Assembly: GCA_963932545.1 (NCBI GenBank)
Contig: CAWVRH010000001.1
Location: 62,001-126,000, forward strand
From: UBA8337 sp963932545
Lineage (GTDB): Bacteria; Pseudomonadota; Alphaproteobacteria; RS24
Direction of reading: 5' to 3'
Length of the DNA: 64,000 nucleotides
In this document: piece by piece, positions 35,079 to 43,704 of the stretch
Layout of the letters: each line of letters opens with the position of its first letter
How positions within the stretch are numbered: position 1 is the first letter of the stretch
Notes under the pieces: model-generated
Told to the model about the DNA's origin: nothing
What the model saw: the letters and a program-made list of their open reading frames with translations, nothing else
The model's database searches: none
Program-made: the position numbers and the translations under genes

Positions 35079-35762
35079 TTAATCGATTTGTCGCTCCACC
35101 ACGAAACCCATTTTCTCAACCATTTTTTTGTCGTGCTCGACAAATTGAGCAATGGAGGCACGGGTGAGACAGCGCTCAAAATGCGCGCGCAAGGGGCCAA
35201 ATCTATCTTTGGGCAAGGCAAAACCGACCAAATTCAAGTTCATCAATTGAGTGGTTAAAGCAATATCGGCAATCGAGAATGCGTCTCCAGCCATATAATC
35301 GCGCTCGCCAAGTTGGTCTTGCAGATAGGGCAAAAGCACGCTGGATAACACTTCAAAGCCCGCATGAGCGGCTTGTGTATCGGCAGGCTTGCCCGAGGCG
35401 AGGTTAAAAAACACAGGCCGAAACACGCCCATGCCAATTTTATTGGCGAGTTCAGAATCGCAAACTTCTTCCATCCATAAAGCGCGGCCATAGTCTGTGG
35501 CGGCTTCTGGATAGAGGGCTGGATTCGGGTTTAGCTTTTCAAAATAGGCGCAAATCGCGCTGCTATCGTTGATAGCAAAATCTGGATTGTTGCTATCTGG
35601 CAACAAGGCAGGGATGCGTTTTAGCGGATTAATTTCTTCAAACCCCTCTGGCCAGCCCATCGGACTGGGGCGCGGGTCATAATCATACTCTAGGTTTTTC
35701 TCGGCAGCGACAATGCGCGCCTTGCGAACAAATGGCGATAGCGGTGAGCCAAACAATTTCAT
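35079..35762 (-). CDS. Glutathione S-transferase
   Basis: About 227 residues starting MKLFGSPLSPFVRKARI, a typical GST N-terminus with Ser near the glutathione site, NPLKRIPALL as the cis-Pro loop and INDSSAICAYF after it. The helical half has YMAGDAFSIADIALTTQLM. I chose the ATG at 35762 as a normal GST start rather than the longer open frame. It precedes the DUF1538 operon in the same direction and is divergent from the amidohydrolase gene. Confidence 0.87.
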   Translation of the reverse strand: MKLFGSPLSPFVRKARIVAAEKNLEYDYDPRPSPMGWPEGFEEINPLKRIPALLPDSNNPDFAINDSSAICAYFEKLNPNPALYPEAATDYGRALWMEEVCDSELANKIGMGVFRPVFFNLASGKPADTQAAHAGFEVLSSVLLPYLQDQLGERDYMAGDAFSIADIALTTQLMNLNLVGFALPKDRFGPLRAHFERCLTRASIAQFVEHDKKMVEKMGFVVERQID

Positions 35763-35909
35763 AAAACATCTCCCATAATGGCGGTCATATTGGCGCAATC
35801 CATAACTCGACACAAGCCCATCGTTTTCCTGCCTTTGGGGTGCGCTTTGGTCTTGTCTCACGCCGAGGCAATGTTAGGCTAGTTGCCAGTCGAAAAGGGA
35901 GAGAGTTTC

Positions 35910-37565
35910 GTGAGCACCGTATATCAAGCTAAGTCCATCCGCACGATGGACCCCCATCAACCTCATGCCACGCATATTGCGATAAAAGACCGGCACATTT
36001 TGGCCGTCGGAACGGCAGACGATATTGCCGATTGGCAGTCGGCTTGGGGGCCGCTTGAGGTGAATACCGATTTTGCCGAGCGCACCTTGATGCCCGGCTT
36101 TATTGAAGGCCACGCGCATGTGATGGAAGGCCTGTTATGGGACTATCATTATGTTGGGTATTACGACCGCGAAGGGCCCGATGGAACCATTTGGCCGGGC
36201 TTGAAATCGATCGACGATGTTGTGGCTTACTTGAAACAAATCCAAGACACCCGCGACGACCCTTCCGAGCCACTTATCGCTTGGGGCTTTGACCCAATTT
36301 ATTTCCAAGGCCGGCGCATGAGCGCTGCCGATTTGGATATTATATCGGCTGAGTGTCCGGTCGCTGTGTTGCATGCCAGCTTGCACATTCTAAATACCAA
36401 TAATTTCATCATGGATGCCGCCGACGTTAAGAGCGCCGACAATAGCGAGTACATTCGCCGCGACGATAGCGGCCAACCGACAGGCGAATTTCTTGGCCAA
36501 CTCGGCATGTATATGGCCATGCGCACGACCAATTTAGACCTCTTGGCGGCCGCCAGCTCGCCCAAAACCTTACAGACGTTTTCGCAAGTGGCACGCCAAA
36601 CTGGCGTCACCACCTGCACCGACCTAGCCAACCCAGTGCCCGAAGGCGCCGAAGTGGCCATGCGCGAAACGGTTGAGAAAGACAGCTTTCCCATGCGCCT
36701 CGTGGTGGCCTTTCAAGGCAACAGCCTGCCGCCAGAAGAAAGCGTTGCGCGCATGCAAGCCCTGCAAGACAAACAAAGCGATAAGCTGCGGTTCTCGCTG
36801 GTGAAATTCGTGGCCGATGGCTCCATTCAAGGCTTTAGCGCGCGGCTTAAATGGCCACATTACTATAATGGCGCGCCCAATGGGCTTTGGTATATCGAGC
36901 CAGACCGCTTGCGCGAATACCTAACGGCCTTCACGCAAGCTGGCTTCCAATGCCACGTCCACACCAATGGCGACGAATGCACGGAAGTAACTTTGGATGC
37001 CATAGAAGGCGCGCTTCGTGCGCATCCGTGGCCAGACCACCGCCACACTTTGCAACATTGCCAAATGGCCTCACGGGCGCATTTCAAACGCATGAAGGCT
37101 CTAGGCGTCGGCGTTAATTTATTCTCAAACCACCTGTATTATTGGGGCGACGAACACCGCGCCATTACCATGGGCCCCGAACGCGCTGGCCGTTTGGATG
37201 ATGCCGGCGGCTGCCTAGAAGAAGGCGTGCCCTTGGCCATTCACTCAGATGCCCCCGTTACCGCCTTGGCACCTTTGTTCACCGCTTGGTGCGCGGTCAA
37301 TCGTTTGTCCTCCACGGGCGTAGCTTTGGGCGGCGAAAGCGAAAAAATTAGCGTCGAGCAAGCCCTTTACGCCATCACTATGGGCGCGGCCTATTCGCTA
37401 AAAATGGATACGGAAATCGGTAGCCTCGAAGTTGGCAAACGCGCCGATATCACCATATTGGCCGACGACCCCATGGTCGTGGGCGCCATGGGTTTAAAAG
37501 ACATTTCGGTTATCGGCACGATGGTCGATGGGCATGTGCACCTCAACCAAGGCCGCAATGCATGA
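35910..37565 (+). CDS. YtcJ-like amidohydrolase
   Basis: About 551 residues of the amidohydrolase-3 family. Motifs: MPGFIEGHAHV (first His-x-His pair), CHVHTNGDEC and HTLQHCQM further on, and AIHSDAPV with the catalytic Asp near the end, then ITMGAAYSLKMDTEIGSLEVGKRADI. It hydrolyses C-N bonds in amides or ureides with one or two metal ions. The likely start is a GTG at 35910 with GGGAGAG 5 nt upstream. The stop overlaps the CobW-type GTPase start by 4 nt (ATGA), linking it to metal supply. Confidence 0.87.
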   Translation: MSTVYQAKSIRTMDPHQPHATHIAIKDRHILAVGTADDIADWQSAWGPLEVNTDFAERTLMPGFIEGHAHVMEGLLWDYHYVGYYDREGPDGTIWPGLKSIDDVVAYLKQIQDTRDDPSEPLIAWGFDPIYFQGRRMSAADLDIISAECPVAVLHASLHILNTNNFIMDAADVKSADNSEYIRRDDSGQPTGEFLGQLGMYMAMRTTNLDLLAAASSPKTLQTFSQVARQTGVTTCTDLANPVPEGAEVAMRETVEKDSFPMRLVVAFQGNSLPPEESVARMQALQDKQSDKLRFSLVKFVADGSIQGFSARLKWPHYYNGAPNGLWYIEPDRLREYLTAFTQAGFQCHVHTNGDECTEVTLDAIEGALRAHPWPDHRHTLQHCQMASRAHFKRMKALGVGVNLFSNHLYYWGDEHRAITMGPERAGRLDDAGGCLEEGVPLAIHSDAPVTALAPLFTAWCAVNRLSSTGVALGGESEKISVEQALYAITMGAAYSLKMDTEIGSLEVGKRADITILADDPMVVGAMGLKDISVIGTMVDGHVHLNQGRNA

Positions 37566-38497
37566 GCCAAACTTCGCCGCTTCGTTCCGTGCAAAAAGTT
37601 AGCCTGACGATTATCTCTGGGTTTTTGGGCAGTGGCAAAACCAGCCTGCTGAACCATTTACTGACCCAATCGGGCGGGCGAAAAATCACCGCTTTGGTGA
37701 ATGATTTCGGAGCGCTGAACATTGATAGCGAACTCATCGAAGCGCAGCATGGCAATCAGGTATCGCTGACCAATGGCTGCATTTGTTGCTCAATTGGCGA
37801 TGATTTAATGCGCAGCTTGGCCGATATTATGCGCCAAGACCCGCTGCCCGATCATCTGATTATTGAGGCTAGCGGCGTCGCCGACCCGACCCGCATTGCC
37901 GCCTATGCCGCCGTCGACCCGCAATTGCGCCTCGATGGCATTGTCACGCTGGTCGATGCCGCCGCGCATGAGCTGCACGCCCAAGACCCTTATTTGGCCG
38001 ATAATTATCATAAGCAAATTGAGGCCGGTCACATGCTGCTCATCTCCAAACCCGATTTGGTGGAAGCCAGCCAAGTGGAAAACCTTGAGGCCAAGTTTCG
38101 GGCCAGCCGTCCCAACACGCCGCAAGCGCGCGTCCGCCATGGGCAATTGCCCATCGAGGTGGTGCTGGGTCTAAAAGCAGAACGAGAGATAGAGACAACA
38201 ACACCGCTTGTCCCCCATATCGAAGACCATGGCTTGGCCTCTTGGTCGGCGCATTTGCATGGCAACTTATCGCGCGAGGCGTTGGCCGAAAAAATCACCA
38301 GCCTAACGCCGCATGTGCTGCGCGCCAAGGGGGTGCTTCGCGATGAACAAGGCGCCTATGCGCTGCATTATGCGGGCGGGCGCATTCATTTTGAAAACTT
38401 GGACGTTACGCCATCTGGGCACTTTGTGCTCATTGGCAAACCAGAGCTGCCCAATGCCGAAGCGCTAACAAATCTGTTTCAGCCGACGAGCGCCTGA
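37562..38497 (+). CDS. CobW/COG0523 family GTP-dependent metallochaperone
   Basis: 311 residues of the G3E GTPase family. Walker A is GFLGSGKTS (about 20-28), the metal-binding CxCC motif is GCICCS (about 72-77), and EASGVADPTRI and ISKPDLVE are the switch II/NKxD-like elements. The C-terminal CobW domain is present. These proteins deliver zinc or cobalt to client enzymes. The ATGA overlap with the amidohydrolase makes that enzyme the likely client, which is inference. Its stop overlaps the cytochrome b561 start by 1 nt. Confidence 0.9.
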   Translation: MSQTSPLRSVQKVSLTIISGFLGSGKTSLLNHLLTQSGGRKITALVNDFGALNIDSELIEAQHGNQVSLTNGCICCSIGDDLMRSLADIMRQDPLPDHLIIEASGVADPTRIAAYAAVDPQLRLDGIVTLVDAAAHELHAQDPYLADNYHKQIEAGHMLLISKPDLVEASQVENLEAKFRASRPNTPQARVRHGQLPIEVVLGLKAEREIETTTPLVPHIEDHGLASWSAHLHGNLSREALAEKITSLTPHVLRAKGVLRDEQGAYALHYAGGRIHFENLDVTPSGHFVLIGKPELPNAEALTNLFQPTSA

Positions 38498-39138
38498 TGG
38501 TTTGGGATTTGCCAACACGAATTTTTCACTGGGTTTTTGTCGTCAGCATTGCCGGCGCTTATATCAGCGGCGAGCGCGGCGCTTTGGGCGTGCATGAAGT
38601 TTTTAGCTTGCTCGCCTTGGGGCTAATTATTTTTCGCCTTATCTGGGGCGTGGTCGGCTATGAGACAGCCCGGTTCTCGCATTTCCTTACCTCCCCCACC
38701 GCTATGTTCGCATACGTGCGAGGTATTATTGCGCGCAACCCTGCGCCGCACGCAGGCCATAACCCTTTGGGTGGACTGGCGGTTGTCGCACTTTTATCGG
38801 TGATGGGCGCCATGGCTGTAACTGGTTTGTGGACGGGCGATGATATTCTTTACGAAGCCCCAATGCCGATATTAGGCATCGCGCCAGAACTGGCCGCGCC
38901 GATGGGCAGTTGGCACCAAGATATTCATAAGCTGGTTATTCCGCTCATCGCCCTGCATGTGTTGGCTATTTTAGCGCATCGGCTGTGGCTGGGCGAGAAG
39001 CTAGTTAGCCGCATGGTGAGCGGCGGCACGGCACCGCAAAAGCCGACACGGCGTCAAACCCTACTCGGTCTTGCGCTGCTCGTTCTATGCGTCAGTGCCA
39101 GTCTTAGCCTCGCGCTGGTGACGCCGAATTTTATTTAG
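38497..39138 (+). CDS. Cytochrome b561-type membrane protein
   Basis: 213 residues with WDLPTRIFHWVFV at the N-terminus and four to five hydrophobic helices; His residues in FHW, VHEVFS, SWHQDIHKLV and LHVLAILAH are candidate heme b ligands. This is the b-type cytochrome subunit family that passes electrons between quinone and periplasmic partners. It is coupled to the CobW gene by a 1-nt overlap, and converges on a cytochrome c' gene with a 4-nt overlap (TTAG). The two cytochromes may exchange electrons. Confidence 0.87.
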   Translation: MVWDLPTRIFHWVFVVSIAGAYISGERGALGVHEVFSLLALGLIIFRLIWGVVGYETARFSHFLTSPTAMFAYVRGIIARNPAPHAGHNPLGGLAVVALLSVMGAMAVTGLWTGDDILYEAPMPILGIAPELAAPMGSWHQDIHKLVIPLIALHVLAILAHRLWLGEKLVSRMVSGGTAPQKPTRRQTLLGLALLVLCVSASLSLALVTPNFI

Positions 39139-39599
39139 TGCTTAATTCGATAGCTGTCGTGGCACGACTTACAGGTGCCGCCGACGCGTTTTGCAGCGCT
39201 TACCACTTTAGATTTATCCCCGCTGAGCGCGGCCGAATGTAACGCCCGAGCGGCGGATGCATTGGCTTTTGCTTTGGCTTTAAAATCAAAAAAATCATCC
39301 CAAAGGGCTTTGTCTGCCCCCATGCTGAGGCTGCCCTTGGGAAAATAATCTGGCATTTCATCGGCCCAAGCCGCCATGCGAAGGGCTGCTGCGGCCACGG
39401 CGTCTAAATCGCCAGCCGGTAAATGCTTTTTGAATACCGCCTGAATATCGCCACCACTTTGCTTAAATTTAGCAACGCGTTGCTCCACAATCGGGCTTTC
39501 AAAAGTGCCCGGCTCATGCGCCTGAGCCGACGAGAAAACAGATAGGCTCAGCGCGGCCACAACCGCACCGCCAACCAAAGAAACCAAACGCTTGGACAT
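39135..39599 (-). CDS. Cytochrome c' (class II cytochrome c)
   Basis: 154 residues with a cleavable signal peptide ending AQA near residue 27 and a four-helix bundle carrying the heme site CKSCH near the C-terminus (GGTCKSCHDSYR), as in class II c-type cytochromes. It acts in the periplasm; relatives bind NO or CO or shuttle electrons. It faces the cytochrome b561 gene. The class II aldolase gene lies 8 nt upstream in the same direction, possibly one transcript. Confidence 0.9.
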   Translation of the reverse strand: MSKRLVSLVGGAVVAALSLSVFSSAQAHEPGTFESPIVEQRVAKFKQSGGDIQAVFKKHLPAGDLDAVAAAALRMAAWADEMPDYFPKGSLSMGADKALWDDFFDFKAKAKANASAARALHSAALSGDKSKVVSAAKRVGGTCKSCHDSYRIKH

Positions 39600-39607
39600 A
39601 AAAACCT

Positions 39608-40372
39608 CTAATTACGGAACGACGGATCCATACGGTCTAGCTTGCGAAGCAAGGCAGGCCAAGCAAGCGCATCGACACCCGGCTGAAACAGGCTAGCCGA
39701 TTGGCTATTCACGGTTTCAATGGCTTGTGCCGATGGCATGTTCGGCGTGCCGCTCAACGTGCGCACTTGCGCGGTGCAAGCCCGCTCGAGGAAATAAATT
39801 GCCATGAAAGCCAGACCACAAGTCTCGCCCACCGCCAAAGTGCCATGATTGCGAAGCAGCATGACTTTGCTATCGCCAATATCGGCAATCAACCGCTCGC
39901 GCTCATCAAGATCGAGCGCCACACCTTCATAGTCGTGATAGGCAAGATGCGAACCAACCAGCATGGCCATTTGCGATAGAGGCATCAGGCCTTCTTCTTG
40001 CGAGGCCACGGCCATGCCGTCATCTGTGTGCAGATGCAAAACGCATTGCGCGTCTTCGCGGGCGCTGTGGATAGCAGAGTGAATGGTGAAACCAGCCGGA
40101 TTCACAAAATACGGGCTATCCATCACGATGTTGCCTTCAAGGTCAATCTTCACCAAGCTGGAGGCGGTAATCTCTTCAAACAACATGCCGTAAGGGTTGA
40201 TGAGGAAGTGATGCTCGGGCCCTGGCACGCGAACTGAAATATGGGTGAAAATCATATCATCCCAGCCATACATAGCGACCAACCGATAGGTCGCGGCCAA
40301 ATCGACCCGCAGCTGCCACTCTTCGGCGCTGACCATATCTTGTACGTTTTTAATTTCTTCTGCTGCAGACAT
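39608..40372 (-). CDS. Class II aldolase/adducin family protein
   Basis: About 254 residues. The zinc-binding aldolase fold is marked by GWDDMIFTHISVRVPG, IHSAIHSAREDAQCVLHLHT with the metal histidines, and LLRNHGTLAVGET. Family members act as fuculose-phosphate-type aldolases, decarboxylases or dehydratases; this branch (with FLINPYGMLFEEITASSLVKID) is common beside catabolic genes but its substrate is unknown. The ATG at 40372 has GGGAGAGAA before it and is a better start than the longer frame, which would reach into glpK. Confidence 0.86.
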   Translation of the reverse strand: MSAAEEIKNVQDMVSAEEWQLRVDLAATYRLVAMYGWDDMIFTHISVRVPGPEHHFLINPYGMLFEEITASSLVKIDLEGNIVMDSPYFVNPAGFTIHSAIHSAREDAQCVLHLHTDDGMAVASQEEGLMPLSQMAMLVGSHLAYHDYEGVALDLDERERLIADIGDSKVMLLRNHGTLAVGETCGLAFMAIYFLERACTAQVRTLSGTPNMPSAQAIETVNSQSASLFQPGVDALAWPALLRKLDRMDPSFRN

Positions 40373-40421
40373 TGTTCTCTCCCTTAAAATTTCCTTAGAT
40401 TGTTCCCAAATCACCAATTTG

Positions 40422-41933
40422 TCAATTAGCCTCACGTGGCGTATCGGGTAAAACTTGCGCCAAAGCCGCTTGCCATTGCGCCTGCTTTTGGCTCACTGTG
40501 TCGGCTGACATATTTGGGCTAAATTGCGCTTCCAGCGACCAATTTTCAGCCAGCGCTTCCAAACTGTCGAACCAGCCCAATTGCAACATCGCCAAAACAG
40601 CGGCCCCCAAGGCCGTCGTCTCGGTAATTTTGGGGCGGTCAATCGGCGCCTCGCAAATATCGGCTAGGTTTTGGCACAACCAATCATTGGCCACCATGCC
40701 GCCATCGACGCGCAATCTGGGGGCGGCTTTTAACCCTGCCGCCTGCATATCGTCTTGCATGGCGCGCAATAAATCAGCCGTTTGCAAAGACACGGACTCG
40801 AGGGCGGCGCGCGCAATATCTTCGCGGCGGGTGTCGCGCGTCATATTAAAAAACGCCGCCCGCGCATCGGGCGCCCAATGCGGCGCACCGAGGCCGGTAA
40901 AGGCAGGCACAAGAACCGTGGCATTGTCGGGATTGGCCGCTTGCGCAAGGGCTTGCGTGTCTGAGGCTTTCTCAATCAGCCCCAACCCATCGCGCAGCCA
41001 TTGAACAATCGCGCCAGCCATAAAAATACTGCCCTCGAGGGCATAAGTGGTCTCGCCGTTCAAGCGATAGGCCACAGTGGTTAAAAGCCGGTTGCTAGAC
41101 TTGGCAGGTTTAGGGCCCGTATTGGCCAAGACAAAACAGCCCGTGCCATAGGTCGACTTCACCATGCCGGGCTGAAAACAAACTTGGCCGATGCTGGCCG
41201 CCTGTTGGTCTCCGGCCATGCCCACAATCGGCAAAGCCACACCCAAGACGGCTTGCGTGCTGGTGCCAAAATCGGCGGCATTGTCTTTTACTTCGGGCAT
41301 TAAGCTGGCTGGCAAGTTGAACAGCGCCAGCAGGTCGTCATCCCATTGTTGGCTATGAATATTAAATAAGCTGGTGCGCGCCGCATTGCTGGCATCCGTT
41401 ACATGGCCTCGACCGCTGGTTAAATTCCAGACCAACCAACTATCAATCGTGCCAAAGGCCAGCTCGCCCGCCTGCGCCCGAGCCCGCGCGCCTTTTGTGT
41501 TATCCAGCAACCAAGTAATTTTGCTGGCCGAAAAATAAGGGTCGAGCAGCAATCCGGTTTTTTGTGTAATCATCTGCTCATGGCCTGCTTCTTTTAGGGC
41601 ATGGCAAAAATCAGCCGTGCGGCGGTCTTGCCAAACAATCGCCTTGGCAATCGGGCGCCCTGTGGCACGCTCCCAAACCACACTGGTTTCGCGCTGATTG
41701 GTAATGCCAATGCCAGCAAAATTTTCGGCGCCTAGCGTGTCCAAAACTTCGCGACAGACCCGCAATGTCGTTTGCCATATCTCGTCGGCGTCATGCTCTA
41801 CCCATCCGTCTTGCGGAAAAATTTGCGGGAACTCGCTTTGCGCTACCGCCAAAACTTCGCCTGCCTTATTGAACGCCAGCGCGCGCGACGATGTCGTGCC
41901 TTGGTCGATACTCAAAATAAACTTCGCGCTCAT
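40422..41933 (-). CDS. glpK: Glycerol kinase
   Basis: 503 residues, the usual length for GlpK. Landmarks: SIDQGTTSSRALAFN (phosphate 1), IVWQDRRTADFC, GTIDSWLVWNLT, YGTGCFVLANTG and RVDGGMVANDWLCQ. It phosphorylates glycerol to glycerol-3-phosphate with ATP in the cytoplasm. No glycerol permease or GlpD gene is nearby. The aldolase and cytochrome c' genes follow in the same direction. It is divergent from nadK, with 171 bp between start codons and no clear operator. Confidence 0.93.
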   Translation of the reverse strand: MSAKFILSIDQGTTSSRALAFNKAGEVLAVAQSEFPQIFPQDGWVEHDADEIWQTTLRVCREVLDTLGAENFAGIGITNQRETSVVWERATGRPIAKAIVWQDRRTADFCHALKEAGHEQMITQKTGLLLDPYFSASKITWLLDNTKGARARAQAGELAFGTIDSWLVWNLTSGRGHVTDASNAARTSLFNIHSQQWDDDLLALFNLPASLMPEVKDNAADFGTSTQAVLGVALPIVGMAGDQQAASIGQVCFQPGMVKSTYGTGCFVLANTGPKPAKSSNRLLTTVAYRLNGETTYALEGSIFMAGAIVQWLRDGLGLIEKASDTQALAQAANPDNATVLVPAFTGLGAPHWAPDARAAFFNMTRDTRREDIARAALESVSLQTADLLRAMQDDMQAAGLKAAPRLRVDGGMVANDWLCQNLADICEAPIDRPKITETTALGAAVLAMLQLGWFDSLEALAENWSLEAQFSPNMSADTVSQKQAQWQAALAQVLPDTPREAN

Positions 41934-42104
41934 AGATATCTCTCCCGGACGCCAAGCCCTGCAGTTTGGCTGGCCCTTTGGTCATTACCCTAATCCCCCT
42001 CCCGAGGAAGCTCCACAAGATTTTTTAAAAACCCCTCCCCGATATGCGCCTTCCCTTCTACGTTTTCCGTGCTAAAACCTTGTATCGACCAAAAGGCGAC
42101 TGAT

Positions 42105-42890
42105 ATGACGACGAGTACAGATAAAAAATTGGCTTTCGTAGCCAACTCCAACCCCGAGGCACAAGCCGCGCGGGAAGCTTTGCACGCGCGCTATCAGGGC
42201 GTGTCCACGCAAGAGGCCGATGTAATTGTGGCGCTAGGTGGCGACGGGCTAATGCTCTCCAGCCTGCATGCGTTCATGGATCAGGGAAAACCGATATTCG
42301 GCATGCACCATGGCTCCGTCGGGTTTTTGATGAACCGCTATGATGAAGATAATTTGGCGCAACGTGTCGAAGATGCCCAAGTGACGCTATTGCGCCCGCT
42401 ACAAATGCAGGCCACAGACAGCCACGGCAACACCCATAAAGCCCTGGCCATAAATGAAGTTTCCCTGCTGCGGATGACGGCGCAAGCGGCCAAGCTGCGC
42501 ATCACCATAGATGGCACGCCGCGTATGGATGAGTTAATTTGCGATGGCGCGATGCTGGCCACGCCGGCCGGCTCGACGGCCTATAATCTATCGGCGCACG
42601 GGCCGATATTACCCATTCATTCAAAGCTTCTAGCGCTCACACCCATATCTGCGTTTCGGCCTCGGCGTTGGCGCGGGGCGCTTTTACCCGAGACCGCAGA
42701 AGTGACCTTCACTGCGCTGGAAGCTGAAAAACGCCCGATTAGTGCCGTTGCCGACAATAGCGAGTTTCGCGATATCGTTGAAGTCAGCGTGCGTCAGTCA
42801 ACCACCCACGAGATGCTGATGCTGTTCGACAAAGACCATAGTTTGGACGAGCGGATTTTGACCGAGCAGTTTTTGCCCGAAGGTCTCTAA
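42105..42890 (+). CDS. nadK: NAD kinase
   Basis: About 261 residues. The GGDG motif (VALGGDGLMLSSLHAF) and the second site ATPAGSTAYNLSAHGPILP mark ATP-NAD kinase, which makes NADP from NAD. The NEVSLLRMTAQ segment is typical. The ATG at 42105 fits the normal short N-terminus of this enzyme; the frame is open a further 12 codons. The convergent Nudix gene begins its stop codon 2 nt after the nadK stop. Confidence 0.92.
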   Translation: MTTSTDKKLAFVANSNPEAQAAREALHARYQGVSTQEADVIVALGGDGLMLSSLHAFMDQGKPIFGMHHGSVGFLMNRYDEDNLAQRVEDAQVTLLRPLQMQATDSHGNTHKALAINEVSLLRMTAQAAKLRITIDGTPRMDELICDGAMLATPAGSTAYNLSAHGPILPIHSKLLALTPISAFRPRRWRGALLPETAEVTFTALEAEKRPISAVADNSEFRDIVEVSVRQSTTHEMLMLFDKDHSLDERILTEQFLPEGL

Positions 42891-42892
42891 CC

Positions 42893-43672
42893 TTAAATAC
42901 CTTTTGAAGTATCCATTTTAGGATCGCCATAACCAGCTTCTGGCTGGATACGCAGATAGGTTTTGTCACCCTCTTTTTCCATAAAGGGAACCACCGTCAC
43001 CACATCGCCGCATTGCGCCAGTGCATCGTCGACGCTTTCGCGCTTGGCAAATTTTTCGATGTTCATGCGGGTCGGAAAAATCACCGTGCGTTTTTTCGCA
43101 TCCGCTTCGGCCAAAGCTTGCTTGGCGGTAATCCAAACACTATCCACGCTCTCGCTGCCATCGTGCAGCCCCACATGATCTTCGGGCGCGCGCGCCATAT
43201 AGAAGTAGGTGTCGAAACGACGTTTCATCATTTCGGGCGTAATCCAATGCGCGTAAAACGCAAGCGCATCGACCGCGAATTCTAGGTTTTCCGCTTCGCC
43301 AAATTCGAGCATCGTGGCATCGCCCGTGTTGAACCGCTCGCGCCAGCCATCCAATTGCTGCAAGCGCTCGGCTGATATAAACTCGCTGGAGCCTTTTTCG
43401 CGCGCCAGCAAAATGCCGCATTCTTCAAAACTCTCGCGTATGGAAGCCACGCGCAAAGACAGCTCTTTGTCATCATAGGCATCGGCTTTGCCACAATGGG
43501 CGCGCAAGCCTTTGTCATTATCTGCGGGGTCGACTTTGCCGCCCGGAAAAACCAAAGCGCCAGAGGCGAAGTCAATCTCGTGGTGGCGCACTACCATAAA
43601 AACTTCAGGGCCTTCGGGCGTGTCGCGCAACATCATAACGGTGGCGGCAGGTATCAATCCATCTGTGCTCAT
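42893..43672 (-). CDS. Nudix hydrolase
   Basis: About 259 residues with a Nudix box in extended form: GALVFPGGKVD, then after an insert RESFEECGILL, carrying the Glu residues for Mg binding. The long insert and total length resemble the NUDT19/NUDT7-like group that can hydrolyse CoA derivatives, though nucleotide substrates are possible. The start at 43672 is set by GGGAGAG upstream. The MFS gene lies 32 nt upstream in the same direction. Confidence 0.86.
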   Translation of the reverse strand: MSTDGLIPAATVMMLRDTPEGPEVFMVVRHHEIDFASGALVFPGGKVDPADNDKGLRAHCGKADAYDDKELSLRVASIRESFEECGILLAREKGSSEFISAERLQQLDGWRERFNTGDATMLEFGEAENLEFAVDALAFYAHWITPEMMKRRFDTYFYMARAPEDHVGLHDGSESVDSVWITAKQALAEADAKKRTVIFPTRMNIEKFAKRESVDDALAQCGDVVTVVPFMEKEGDKTYLRIQPEAGYGDPKMDTSKGI

Positions 43673-43704
43673 TGTGCGCTCTCCCAAGCTGTTTTTCCTA
43701 AGGG

